A stretch of 64,000 nt of DNA from JBCCTX01 sp964468435 (GTDB taxonomy: Bacteria; Bacteroidota; Bacteroidia; J057), in the NCBI GenBank assembly GCA_964468435.1, contig CAYXVE010000003.1, positions 1 through 64,000 of the forward strand, given 5' to 3'. The notes beneath the pieces were generated by a model. It was not told the DNA's origin, did no database searches, and worked only from the letters and a program-made list of their open reading frames with translations. This document shows, in pieces, positions 6,875 through 16,855 of the stretch (positions within the stretch are counted from its first letter, which is position 1; each line of letters starts with the position of its first letter). The translations under genes were made by a program, and so were the position numbers.

Positions 6875-8341
6875 CTATGCCAATTCTACCAGAGAGTGAT
6901 CTCTCGAAGGAAGGACAGTACTGCCCATCAAATAAGTATCGACAGCCCTAGCACATTCACGACCTTCTGAAATAGCCCATACTACGAGCGACTGACCCTT
7001 GTGCGCATCTCCTGCGACAAAGACATTTTGCACCTTTGTCTGATAATCTTCTGCCTTAATATTTCCGCGTTTATCGAATTCTAGTCCTATGCTTTGAAAC
7101 AATTCTCGTTTTTCCGGATGAAGAAATCCTATAGCCAGCAGCGCAAGATCACAGGGTATTTCCGACTCTGTACCGGGAATCTCCTGAAAGCCATACCTAC
7201 CGTTCTCATCTTTTTTCCACTCCAACTTTACTGTTTTTAGTGCTCTCAGATTACCTGCTTCATCTCCCAAAAAGGCCTTGGTCATGATAGCCCATTCCCG
7301 CATACAACCTTCCTCATGGGAAGAAGAAGTACGCATGACCATCGGCCATTCTGGCCATGGGTTATCCTCTGTACGCCCGGATGGAGGTTTACTCATTAAC
7401 TCAATCTGTGTAATAGATGCTGCTTTATGACGATTGGAGGTACCAACACAGTCAGAACCCGTATCACCGCCACCTATGACTACGACATGTTTGCCTTCAG
7501 CACTGATTTCTCCTAGATCTTCCGTCCATTCACCCGACACTTTTTTATTCTGCCTGGTGAGGAATTCCATGGCAAAGTGTATCCCTTTTAATTCTCTGCC
7601 GGGTATATTCAAATCTCTTGGTACTGTAGACCCTGTACAGATCACCAGCGCATCAAACGCTTCCTGTAGCGACTCCATAGAAACGTCTTTCCCCACATGT
7701 ACACCTGTTTTGAAGTCCACCCCCTCTTGCTTCATCAGGAAAACTCTCCTTTCAACGACTGTTTTTTCCAGTTTAAAGTCTGGAATTCCATATCGCAACA
7801 AGCCACCTAGGTATTTATCTCTTTCAAATACAGTAACATTGTGTCCAGCCTTATTGAGTTGTGCTGCAGTTGCCAGCCCTGCAGGTCCCGAACCAATAAT
7901 CGCTACTTTTTTCCCGGTGCGAGATACAGGTGGTTCTGGACGTATAAGGCCCATCTCCCATGCTTTCTCTGCAATGGACTTTTCTATATGTTCAATGGCA
8001 ACAGGAGGTTTGTTGATGCCCAACACGCATGAGGCTTCACAAGGAGCAGGACAGATCCTTCCTGTAAATTCCGGGAAATTATTGGTCGAATGCAGAATGT
8101 CAATCGCCATCTCCCAGTCTTCCTGATATACTGCGTCATTAAACTCAGGTATATTATTCCCTAGTGGACATCCATTATGGCAGAATGGAACTCCACAATC
8201 CATACATCTGGCAGCCTGATTAATTGTTTTCTCATCTTTATAATCCTCTACAAATTCCCGGTAATCATTCACACGTGTCTCGGGATCTCTATATGAAGGG
8301 AGTTCACGATCGAACTCCATAAATCCGCTGGGTTTTCCCAT
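6875..8341 (-). CDS. gltD: Glutamate synthase [NADPH] small subunit
   Basis: A 488-residue GltD. The N-terminal domain holds the cysteines for the two 4Fe-4S clusters (CMDCGVPFCHNGCPLGNN, then CPAPCEASC). It is followed by an FAD-binding GSGPAGLA motif near residue 150, a second Rossmann GGGDTGSDC for NADPH near 290, and a C-terminal GDAHKGQSLVVWAI. It passes electrons from NADPH through FAD and Fe-S to GltB, making glutamate from glutamine and 2-oxoglutarate. It is the second gene of the gltB-gltD operon with a 26-bp gap. Confidence 0.96.
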   Translation of the reverse strand: MGKPSGFMEFDRELPSYRDPETRVNDYREFVEDYKDEKTINQAARCMDCGVPFCHNGCPLGNNIPEFNDAVYQEDWEMAIDILHSTNNFPEFTGRICPAPCEASCVLGINKPPVAIEHIEKSIAEKAWEMGLIRPEPPVSRTGKKVAIIGSGPAGLATAAQLNKAGHNVTVFERDKYLGGLLRYGIPDFKLEKTVVERRVFLMKQEGVDFKTGVHVGKDVSMESLQEAFDALVICTGSTVPRDLNIPGRELKGIHFAMEFLTRQNKKVSGEWTEDLGEISAEGKHVVVIGGGDTGSDCVGTSNRHKAASITQIELMSKPPSGRTEDNPWPEWPMVMRTSSSHEEGCMREWAIMTKAFLGDEAGNLRALKTVKLEWKKDENGRYGFQEIPGTESEIPCDLALLAIGFLHPEKRELFQSIGLEFDKRGNIKAEDYQTKVQNVFVAGDAHKGQSLVVWAISEGRECARAVDTYLMGSTVLPSRDHSLVELA

Positions 8342-8367
8342 AACTTATATACTTTTTAAATTATTAT

Positions 8368-11300
8368 CTATATCGCTTTTTTGAATGCCAACTGATCTTC
8401 GCGCTTTTGCTGTTCTTTTCGCTTGAGTAAGATAGCCTTGAAGTTTCTGGGCATCACTTTGCAAAAATGCAGAAGCTCCGCATCCCAGTTTGTGATAAGC
8501 TTTAAGGCGGTTTTGCTTTCTGTGTAAGCATAGTGCTTTTCGATCATACTGCGAATCAGCTTTATATCTTCCTCTTCCATGGGATCGAGATCTACCAGTT
8601 CAGTGTTGAGATTATGAGCTAGTCTCGAATCGGGGTCGTACACAAATGCTATTCCTCCACTCATTCCAGCAGCAAAGTTCCGCCCGGTTTCACCCAAAAT
8701 CACAACTCTACCACCAGTCATGTACTCACAACCATGATCTCCTACGCCTTCTACAACTGCTCTCACACCCGAGTTTCGCACACAAAAACGCTCACCAGCA
8801 ATGCCCCGGATATATGCATCTCCTGAGGTAGCTCCATAAAAAGCTACATTCCCGATTACCGTATTTTCATGGGGAATAAATGGGGCTGTTCTATCTGGAT
8901 AAACAATCAGTTGTGCTCCGGATAAGCCTTTACCAAAGTAATCATTTGCTTCTCCTTCCAGTTCTAGCCTCAGCCCTTTGGCAGCAAAGGCCCCAAAACT
9001 CTGACCTGCTGAACCCCTGAATTTAAAATGAATAGTGCCTTTGGGTAATCCTTTGGATTCATAGCGCCTGGATATTTCATGTGAAAGCATGGTCCCAACT
9101 GCCCGGTCAACATTTCTGATAGGAAAAGTCGCCGAAATAGCCTGCTGATGCTCCAATGCAGGCTGGGCACATTCGATAAGTTGACGATCCAGAACTTGGT
9201 CTATACCGTGATCCTGAGGAATCTGCTTATATAATCCTACGGAAGGGTCGGCATGGGCTTTATGTAGAATAGGGCTTAAATCCAGCGTTTTCCATTTCCA
9301 ATGCTCCAGGTCCTCTCTCACCTTCAGTTTGTCCACCTGACCTACCATCTCACTGATCGTACGGAAACCGAGTTCTGCCATGATCTCTCTGAGTTCCATC
9401 GCCAGGAAGGTGAAGAAGTTCACTACATCATCGGGGCTTCCTGTAAACAGCTTTCTCAGTTCAGGGTCCTGTGTAGCAATTCCTACAGGACAGGTGTTCA
9501 TATGGCACTTACGCATCATGATACACCCCTCTACGATCAATGCAGCTGTGGCGACTCCCCATTCCTCCGCACCGAGCAACGTGGCTATAGCCATATCTCT
9601 GGCCGTACGGATCTGCCCATCTACCTGAAGGGTTACCCGGCTGCGAAGGTTATTGAGTACCAGGGTCTGATGTGCATCTGCGAGGCCCAGTTCCCAGGGC
9701 AGCCCCGCATGGCGGATGGAACTCAATGGAGATGCTCCTGTACCACCATCATGTCCTGCAATCAGTATGTGATCTGAATGAGCTTTGGCTACACCAGCTG
9801 CAATCGTACCAACACCTGCGGCAGACACCAGCTTCACGCTTATACGGGCTGAAGGATTACTATTCTTCAAATCAAATATGAGCTGAGCGAGGTCTTCGAT
9901 AGAATAGATATCGTGGTGTGGAGGCGGGGAAATAAGTCCTACCCCCGGTGTGGAGTGTCTCACACGGCCGATCCATTCGTCGACTTTGTAGCCAGGAAGC
10001 TGACCACCCTCTCCAGGCTTCGCTCCCTGAGCGATTTTGATCTGAAGCTCTTCCGCATTTGTCAGATAGTAACTGGTCACTCCAAAGCGTCCCGAAGCCA
10101 CCTGCTTGATTGCTGATCGCTCCCAATCTCCGTTTTCTTTCTTAACAAAACGTATTTCATCTTCTCCTCCTTCGCCACTATTGCTTTTGGCTCCGATACG
10201 GTTCATCGCAATCGCCAGGGTAGCGTGTGCTTCATGTGAAATGGACCCAAAGGACATAGCACCTGTAGCAAAACGCTTGAGGATATTCTCTACAGGTTCT
10301 ACTTCTTCAAGCGGTATGGGATCCTGGTTGGTGAATTCTAGCAAACTACGTAGTGTAATCGCCTTTTTCATCTGATCATTGATCTTCACAGCATACTGCT
10401 TGAAAAGCTGATAGTCATTCTTGCGGGTAGATTTTTGTAACAGATGTATAGTTTGAGGATTAAACAAGTGCGCTTCACCATTTCTTTTCCACTGATACAA
10501 ACCTCCTACTTCCAGTTGACGGTTTTTGGCAGGCACATCGGGAAATGCTCGTTGATGTCTTACCCAAATTTCTCTAGCTATATCTTCAAAATTCAGTCCT
10601 GAAAGGCGTGAAATACCTCCTGTAAAGCATTTATCCACAACGCTTTTGTGAAGGCCAACGATTTCAAAAATCTGGGATCCATGATACGACTGTAGCGTAG
10701 AGATCCCCATTTTGGAGAATATCTTCAGCAACCCTTTATTAACTCCCTTGATATAGTTGTCAATTGCTTTTTCCGCGGTTAAGCCCTCAGGCATCAGTTT
10801 TGTATTAAGCATGGCTTTGATCGACTCAAATGCCAGATAGGGGTTGATCGCCAGTGCACCATATCCGATCATGGTAGCAAAATGATGAGTCTCCCGAGCA
10901 TCTCCCGTTTCAATGATTAATGCTGCCTGAGATCTGATCCGATGGCGAATGAGGTAATGATGCACAGCGCCTGTAGCCAACAAGCCTGGAATAGGCGCAG
11001 CCCGAGAACCTGCTGTTCTATCGCTAATGATCAGAATATTGGCACCATCGCGTATAGCATCGGCAGCAGACTTGCAGAGGTTTTTCAACGCTTGCTCAAG
11101 CGTTTCTCCTTTAGGTAATACCGCTTGTACGGTAGCACTGCGGAAATCATCATATTCTACATTTCTGAGCTTTGCCAGTTCCTCGTTGGATAATACAGGC
11201 TGATCTATGGTAATGACCTTTGCTGCTTCTGGTTCTTCATGAAGAATATTTCTCGAACCACCGATCCATGACTTCAGGGACATGATTAGCCTTTCGCGGA

Positions 11301-12912
11301 TGGGATCTATAGGTGGATTACTTACCTGGGCAAATAATTGTTTGAAATAATGTGAAAAGTGTTGGCTCTGATGAGACAGTACAGCCACAGGGGTGTCTGC
11401 CCCCATTGATCCTATAGGTTCTGCACCTTTGCCGGCCATAGGTGCAATCAATACCTTCAACTCTTCTGAAGTTACCCCAAACAACTGCTGTTGCTGTAGA
11501 AGGTCTTCAACATCGCTTTGAGGAACTTCTCCTACTTTCTGCGGAAGTTTATTGATATGTATGCGGTATTTATCGAGCCATTCGCGATAGGGAGCCTGAG
11601 AACAGATATCTGACTTGAGTTCCTCATCGCTGATGATTTTTCCCTCTTCCAAATTCGCGACAAACATCCTGCCTGGTTGCAATCTTCCCTTCATGATCAC
11701 TTTGTGAGGTTCTACGGGTAGCGCACCAGCCTCTGATGCCATGATCAGTCTGTCGTCATCCGTAAGGCAGTATCTCGAGGGACGCAATCCGTTTCGATCC
11801 AGGGTAGCACCTACGATCTTACCATCTGTAAAACACACAGATGCTGGACCATCCCAAGGCTCTGTCAAAGTAGCATGATACTCATAGAAAGCCCTTTTAG
11901 GATCTTGTATATCTTCGTTTTCCTGCCATGCTTCGGGTATTAACATCATCAAAGCATGTGGGAGTGATCTCCCTGAGATCACCAGCATCTCGATGATGGC
12001 ATCCAAGTTTCTGGAGTCTGATTTATTGGGATCGCAGATCGGGAGGATGAGATCCAGTTCATCCTGAGTGAAAAATTCACTCTGCATGAGCTGTTCTTTT
12101 GCGATCATCCAGTTGATATTACCGCGTATGGTATTGATCTCACCATTATGGGCAATATAGCGAAAAGGCTGTGCAAGCCTCCATTGAGGGAACGTATTGG
12201 TAGAAAAACGCGAATGAATCAATGCAAGTGCAGACTCGACCCGCTCGTCTTGCAGGTCAGGAAAATATGACTTGACCTGATGGGTACGAAGCTGCCCTTT
12301 ATAACAGACGGTCTTTCTGGAAAAAGTAGCGATGTAGAAATCATCTCCAATCTGGTCCACACTACGCAAGATCAACCGGCTTGCTACTTTACGGAGAATA
12401 AACAGTTTTTTCTCCAGGATATCAGGCTCCCAGGTATGCCGGGGTTTGACGAACACCAACTCTATTTTAGGCCCTACCTTCAGTGCCGTCTTTCCGATTC
12501 CTGTCTGATCATAAGGTACTTCTCTATATCCCAGTAGCTCAAATCCCATTCGATAGATGCTTGCATTCAACACAGCTCTACACTGAATCTGTCTGTCATA
12601 GTCGCGGGGAAAGAATACCATTCCTACACCGTACTTACCCTCTTCTGGGAGCATAAAACCCAGTTTCTCACATTCCTCCTGATAAAATTCGTGAGGGATC
12701 TGTAACAATATCCCGGCTCCATCACCCGTATTAGGATCTGAACCTGTAGCGCCTCTATGCTCCATATTTTCAAGCATGAGAAGCGCATCGGATATGATTT
12801 GATGTGATTTTTTTCCTTTAAGATGTGCCACAAACCCTATACCACAAGCATCGTGCTCAAGTTGGGGTAAGTACAGACCTTTTGCATTTGACGATTGTCC
12901 AGATTCTTTCAT
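8368..12912 (-). CDS. gltB: Glutamate synthase large subunit
   Basis: A GltB of 1514 residues from ATG 12912, of normal length. The order is class II glutamine amidotransferase (nucleophile Cys23 in HDACGIGF, exposed after removal of a 22-residue propeptide), central domain, FMN-binding synthase domain and GXGXG beta-helix domain (GGRVVILGETGRNFAAGMSG near the C-terminus). The 3Fe-4S ligands are in CIMMRKCHMNTCPVG. An in-frame TTG three codons upstream (12921) is less likely as start than this ATG. The glutamine ammonia is channelled to 2-oxoglutarate at the FMN site. It is first in an operon with gltD. The upstream 770 bp hold its promoter, but no convincing -33/-7 pair stands out. Confidence 0.96.
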   Translation of the reverse strand: MKESGQSSNAKGLYLPQLEHDACGIGFVAHLKGKKSHQIISDALLMLENMEHRGATGSDPNTGDGAGILLQIPHEFYQEECEKLGFMLPEEGKYGVGMVFFPRDYDRQIQCRAVLNASIYRMGFELLGYREVPYDQTGIGKTALKVGPKIELVFVKPRHTWEPDILEKKLFILRKVASRLILRSVDQIGDDFYIATFSRKTVCYKGQLRTHQVKSYFPDLQDERVESALALIHSRFSTNTFPQWRLAQPFRYIAHNGEINTIRGNINWMIAKEQLMQSEFFTQDELDLILPICDPNKSDSRNLDAIIEMLVISGRSLPHALMMLIPEAWQENEDIQDPKRAFYEYHATLTEPWDGPASVCFTDGKIVGATLDRNGLRPSRYCLTDDDRLIMASEAGALPVEPHKVIMKGRLQPGRMFVANLEEGKIISDEELKSDICSQAPYREWLDKYRIHINKLPQKVGEVPQSDVEDLLQQQQLFGVTSEELKVLIAPMAGKGAEPIGSMGADTPVAVLSHQSQHFSHYFKQLFAQVSNPPIDPIRERLIMSLKSWIGGSRNILHEEPEAAKVITIDQPVLSNEELAKLRNVEYDDFRSATVQAVLPKGETLEQALKNLCKSAADAIRDGANILIISDRTAGSRAAPIPGLLATGAVHHYLIRHRIRSQAALIIETGDARETHHFATMIGYGALAINPYLAFESIKAMLNTKLMPEGLTAEKAIDNYIKGVNKGLLKIFSKMGISTLQSYHGSQIFEIVGLHKSVVDKCFTGGISRLSGLNFEDIAREIWVRHQRAFPDVPAKNRQLEVGGLYQWKRNGEAHLFNPQTIHLLQKSTRKNDYQLFKQYAVKINDQMKKAITLRSLLEFTNQDPIPLEEVEPVENILKRFATGAMSFGSISHEAHATLAIAMNRIGAKSNSGEGGEDEIRFVKKENGDWERSAIKQVASGRFGVTSYYLTNAEELQIKIAQGAKPGEGGQLPGYKVDEWIGRVRHSTPGVGLISPPPHHDIYSIEDLAQLIFDLKNSNPSARISVKLVSAAGVGTIAAGVAKAHSDHILIAGHDGGTGASPLSSIRHAGLPWELGLADAHQTLVLNNLRSRVTLQVDGQIRTARDMAIATLLGAEEWGVATAALIVEGCIMMRKCHMNTCPVGIATQDPELRKLFTGSPDDVVNFFTFLAMELREIMAELGFRTISEMVGQVDKLKVREDLEHWKWKTLDLSPILHKAHADPSVGLYKQIPQDHGIDQVLDRQLIECAQPALEHQQAISATFPIRNVDRAVGTMLSHEISRRYESKGLPKGTIHFKFRGSAGQSFGAFAAKGLRLELEGEANDYFGKGLSGAQLIVYPDRTAPFIPHENTVIGNVAFYGATSGDAYIRGIAGERFCVRNSGVRAVVEGVGDHGCEYMTGGRVVILGETGRNFAAGMSGGIAFVYDPDSRLAHNLNTELVDLDPMEEEDIKLIRSMIEKHYAYTESKTALKLITNWDAELLHFCKVMPRNFKAILLKRKEQQKREDQLAFKKAI

Positions 12913-13685
12913 ACAGTTCAAGTAGTTTGAGTATTCACGTGCAGGGTTCCACAGCTATGTTATCATTAAATCTGTGATTTCAACCATTTCACATAATTCA
13001 ATACATTGATGCTTTGTGCTAGTCCAGATTGATTGGAACTGTTGCAATGAAGATACAAATTACAAAAAGCTCAATGATTTGACAAGATTTTTTGTGCGAT
13101 AGCAAAATTAAAATAAATTGTTGTCTTTCTTTGAATATAACGGAAAAGCTACAGGATGGTTAGAAGTCATACTATTGAGATCCAAATAAGCTTTTACTTT
13201 GTATTCATTCTCATTAGCTCCTATAATTATTAGGTTGTGTAAGTACAAGTTTACCGCTCAGGTTTTAAATTATCGCTATAATTTCCCCATAAATCTATTA
13301 AGCTGATAGATTAACTATAATAATCCATAATATATCTCAGCATTCAATCTATGCATTGCAATTGTTTAGATCGCATAGAAAATATTACGGTAATAAGTCT
13401 CACTTTTTAAGATACTTTCGGAATTTTCCTATCAAAAAAACCCGGTAAAAATTATTTTGCTTTGACAAAATTATGTCTAATCTATTTTTACTGTCAAAAT
13501 CTCAAGATTTTGACAAAATTTCATCAAAGTGAACGTATCTCTACAAGACAATTACCAGGACATATCGTTAAAAAAGAGGCATTACTCACAGAAAGTATGC
13601 GAAGTTTATTTGTTTTAAACATCTGTGTAGCATCTGTGAAAAACAGTCCATACAAAAAGAGATAAAATCTACTTTTGAGGTCCCC
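12913..13685. other. Long AT-rich intergenic region between valS and gltB
   Basis: About 770 bp without a supportable gene. A TAATTTTG -7-like box (13110-13103, minus) has no partner -33. The 3' part holds repeated TTTGACAAAATT motifs and a palindrome (13492-13515), described separately. Two copies of CATCTGTG (13620-13627 and 13631-13638) lie 11 bp apart just behind valS. A 67-codon frame at 13462-13665 is not credible as a gene. Confidence 0.6.
13461..13520. repeat. TTTGACAAAATT repeats with a 10-bp-arm palindrome
   Basis: TTTGACAAAATT occurs at 13461-13472 and again at 13509-13520. Between them TGTCAAAATC (13492-13501), loop TCAA, GATTTTGACA (13506-13515) form a perfect inverted repeat that shares the same core in both orientations. 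The arrangement of three related cores at about 30- and 18-bp spacing resembles a regulator-binding cluster. A hairpin in valS downstream RNA is the alternative. Confidence 0.5.
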
Positions 13686-16316
13686 TCACTTCAGAGAAGC
13701 AAGACTTCCCTTCAGAACTTCCAATTTAGCCAAGGCATCATTTTTCTTCTTTAGTTCAAGCTGAACCACTTTTTCAGGTGCATTGTTGACAAACTTTTCA
13801 TTGGAAAGCTTCTTCTCAGTCATTTTAAGAAATCCTTCATAGTAGTCGATCTCTTTGATAATTTTCTCCCGCTCTGCCTCCACATCCACTTTTTTAATAG
13901 GAATATAGCATTGGTGGGTCTGTACTCTGATACTACCTGCTCCTTCAACTTTTTCCCTTACAAAATCTATCCTGGAAGTGTTCAAGAAGCGACTAAGTAC
14001 CGTTTGATATCTGGTAAATAACTCAGGTTGGTCAGTTTGAATATACAACTCGATTTCTTCTTTCGGGCTAAAACCATTTGAAGTCCGAAAAGCACGCAGC
14101 ATCGTGATCATTTCCTTGATCAAGGCAAATTCTCTCAGCAATTTCTGATCAGGCTTCTTACTTGTTTTCAATAAGGAGAGATTGATATATTCACCATCCT
14201 TCCTGGGTTGGAGTTGTTGCCATATTTCCTCCGTAATAAAGGGCATCATGGGATGAAGTAGCTGAAGAAAACGTTCAAAAAAGCTGACAGTCTTGTCGAG
14301 CGTCTTCTTCGATACGGGCTCTCCATAAGGAGGCTTGACCATTTCAAGATACCATTGGGAGAATTCATCGCGAATCAGTTTAAAAGCTGTCATAGCCACA
14401 TCTGATATCCGGAATTTATTGAAATGATCCTGTATTTCGCACATACCTTCCTCAATCCGGGACTCCATCCAAGCGACGGCAATACGGTCTATTTCGGATG
14501 AATCTACATCTTTAACCTCCCAGCTTCTGATCAATCTCAACGAATTCCATAATTTATTACAGAAGTTACGCCCCTCTTCTACCTCTTTTTCCGAAAATAA
14601 CAAATCATTACCGGCGGGTGCACTACGGAGCATTCCCATACGTACGCCATCTGCACCATATTCCTCGATTAACTCTAGGGGATCAGGTGAATTTCCCAGC
14701 GATTTACTCATTTTCCTCCGCTGTTCATCACGGACAATACCATGAAAATATACATGTTTGAAAGGTCTTTGTCCCTTGAATTCATAGCCAGCCATAATCA
14801 TTCTGGCTACCCAGAAAAAGATAATATCAGGTCCAGTAACCAGATCATTGGTAGGATAATAATAATTGATATCCTCATTATCTGGATGGGTCAATCCATC
14901 AAAGACTGAAATGGGCCACAACCAACTGGATGCCCATGTGTCCAGTACATCAGGATCTTGTTCAAGGTCAGTATCTTTTAATTTCTTGTTACCTGTTTTC
15001 TTTCTGGCGAGTTCCAAAGCCTCCGCCTTTGTAGGAGCTACTACTGTCTCATGAGTCCCCCTGATATAATAAGCAGGGATTTGATGTCCCCACCAAAGTT
15101 GACGGGAAAGGCACCAGTCCCTTATATTTTCCATCCAGTGCTTATAGGTATTGATAAACCTGTCGGGAATGATCTTTACTTCATCGTCCATTACAGCTTT
15201 CAGCGCAGGCCTGGCGAGCTCTTCCATTTTTAAAAACCACTGGAGGGATAATTTAGGCTCTATGGGCACATCGGTACGCTGAGAGTGTCCAACCTCATGC
15301 GTATAAGGTTCAATTTTTTCGAGGTATCCTTCTTCATCAAGAAGTTTGGCTATTTTATTCCTTACAACAAAGCGATCTTCTCCTATAAATATTTCTCCTG
15401 CCTCACTGATCCGCCCCATATCATCGATGACATCCAATGCCTCCAGGTTGTGTTTAACTCCCAATTCGTAGTCGTTTACATCATGAGCAGGGGTAACTTT
15501 GAGACATCCCGTGCCAAAATCAGTTTTGACGTATTCGTCCAGAATGATAGGCACGGACCGGTTGACCAAAGGTACAGTAACCCGTTTCTCATGCAGATGC
15601 ATATATCTTTCATCTTCCGGATTGATGGCAACCGCAGTGTCTCCCAGCATGGTTTCAGGTCTGGTCGTAGCTACGATGACATAATCATTTTGGGTTCCCT
15701 CGATAGGATAGCGAATGTGATACAGGTTTCCCTGTACAGTTTTATATTCCACCTCTTCGTCAGAAAGCGCTGTCTGAGCTTTTGGGTCCCAGTTGACCAT
15801 TCGCACTCCTCTGTATATCAATCCTTTATCATATAGCATGCAAAATGCTTGAACGACAGATTGAGAATATTCCCCGTCCATAGTAAAACGCGTCCTGTCC
15901 CAGTCGCAGCTACAACCCAGCTTCTGAAGCTGTTTCAAGATGATCCCACCATATTTTTCCTTCCACTCGTATGCATGCTTCAGAAATTCTTCCCGTGTAA
16001 GATCCCGCTTATCAATCCCCCTCTCAGCCAGCATTTTTACGACCTTAGCTTCTGTAGATATAGAGGCGTGATCCATTCCAGGCACCCAGCATGCATTGAA
16101 GCCTTCCATGCGTTTACGACGGATCAATACATCTTGTATGGTATTATCCAATACATGGCCCATATGAAGGATTCCGGTAACATTGGGGGGAGGAATGACA
16201 ATGGTATAGGGTTCTCGTTCATCAGGAACCGAGCGAAAGGCTTTAGCTTTTAACCAAGCTTCATACCATTTATCTTCGATATCGGCAGGTGAGTATTTCT
16301 TGGATAAGGATTCCAT
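13686..16316 (-). CDS. valS: Valine--tRNA ligase
   Basis: An 876-residue class I aminoacyl-tRNA synthetase. The HIGH-like motif is HMGH (51-54) in PPPNVTGILHMGH. The KMSKS motif is in RRKMSKSLGN. The editing (CP1) domain lies between them with TTRPETMLGDTA. The C-terminal 70 residues form the coiled-coil arm typical of ValRS (EREKIIKEIDYYEGFLKMTE onward). It charges tRNA-Val with valine in the cytoplasm and hydrolyses mischarged threonine. A TAATTTTG -7 box (16343-16336, minus) lies 20 bp upstream of the ATG. Monocistronic. Confidence 0.97.
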   Translation of the reverse strand: MESLSKKYSPADIEDKWYEAWLKAKAFRSVPDEREPYTIVIPPPNVTGILHMGHVLDNTIQDVLIRRKRMEGFNACWVPGMDHASISTEAKVVKMLAERGIDKRDLTREEFLKHAYEWKEKYGGIILKQLQKLGCSCDWDRTRFTMDGEYSQSVVQAFCMLYDKGLIYRGVRMVNWDPKAQTALSDEEVEYKTVQGNLYHIRYPIEGTQNDYVIVATTRPETMLGDTAVAINPEDERYMHLHEKRVTVPLVNRSVPIILDEYVKTDFGTGCLKVTPAHDVNDYELGVKHNLEALDVIDDMGRISEAGEIFIGEDRFVVRNKIAKLLDEEGYLEKIEPYTHEVGHSQRTDVPIEPKLSLQWFLKMEELARPALKAVMDDEVKIIPDRFINTYKHWMENIRDWCLSRQLWWGHQIPAYYIRGTHETVVAPTKAEALELARKKTGNKKLKDTDLEQDPDVLDTWASSWLWPISVFDGLTHPDNEDINYYYPTNDLVTGPDIIFFWVARMIMAGYEFKGQRPFKHVYFHGIVRDEQRRKMSKSLGNSPDPLELIEEYGADGVRMGMLRSAPAGNDLLFSEKEVEEGRNFCNKLWNSLRLIRSWEVKDVDSSEIDRIAVAWMESRIEEGMCEIQDHFNKFRISDVAMTAFKLIRDEFSQWYLEMVKPPYGEPVSKKTLDKTVSFFERFLQLLHPMMPFITEEIWQQLQPRKDGEYINLSLLKTSKKPDQKLLREFALIKEMITMLRAFRTSNGFSPKEEIELYIQTDQPELFTRYQTVLSRFLNTSRIDFVREKVEGAGSIRVQTHQCYIPIKKVDVEAEREKIIKEIDYYEGFLKMTEKKLSNEKFVNNAPEKVVQLELKKKNDALAKLEVLKGSLASLK

Positions 16317-16470
16317 ATATTTCTTTTTCGGAATCCAAAATTAGCAGAAAACCTCGAAAGGATAAAGAATTATTACAAAGTGGAATAAACATCCCTATCA
16401 ATCACTATTTACTAGTGCTGAGCAGCAGGAAATGCTTTTGAAAAATCTGATATATCTTTTCTTTCTAGAC

Positions 16471-16737
16471 TTAAAGTCTCCCGCTTTTCTTTTTCTGTTT
16501 CTCGAATAGCATCCAGGCACTGGAAACCAGATAGATCAATCCTCCTACGACCGCCAATCCCAGAGCAATTTTGAATGTACTCATGATGGTATTTACCAAC
16601 ATCATCCCCAAAATTAGGGCTACTGCAGGCAATCCGATTTTACCCCATAAGGGTAACTTTAGATAGGATTTGTAGAGGAAGTTATTTCTGATCTTCTTCA
16701 TACCAGATGTTTTACCTTTATAATTGTATCCGGTCAT
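16471..16737 (-). CDS. Small membrane protein, 88 aa
   Basis: No family was recognised. From ATG 16737 the protein has a basic N-terminus (KKIRNNFLYKSYLKLPLWGK), two adjacent hydrophobic segments (IGLPAVALILGMMLVNTIM and IALGLAVVGGLIYLVSSAWML) and a basic tail EKQKKKSGRL. This predicts a two-helix inner-membrane hairpin with both ends in the cytoplasm. An in-frame TTG at 16812 would add 25 residues of less convincing sequence. It lies 43 bp downstream-facing from the T9SS cluster, 150 bp from valS. Confidence 0.55.
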   Translation of the reverse strand: MTGYNYKGKTSGMKKIRNNFLYKSYLKLPLWGKIGLPAVALILGMMLVNTIMSTFKIALGLAVVGGLIYLVSSAWMLFEKQKKKSGRL

Positions 16738-16855
16738 CTTTGCTTTTTTGTCTGATAGTATCCTCACGCTTATATCTATTTGCTCAATACAATTGTCATA
16801 TCTATTAATCAATATGAATATACAAATTTATAGCGTAAAATGATAAGCCAAGGTT

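Noticed and set aside
7434..8126. 230-codon plus-strand frame opposite gltD
   Set aside because: Long antisense frame caused by codon bias of gltD; no recognisable domain.
9301..9777. 158-codon plus-strand frame opposite gltB
   Set aside because: Antisense to a highly conserved part of gltB; no start context and no family.
13462..13665. 67-codon plus-strand frame in the valS-gltB gap
   Set aside because: AT-driven composition, no protein-like pattern, overlaps the palindromic repeat cluster and has no RBS or promoter.
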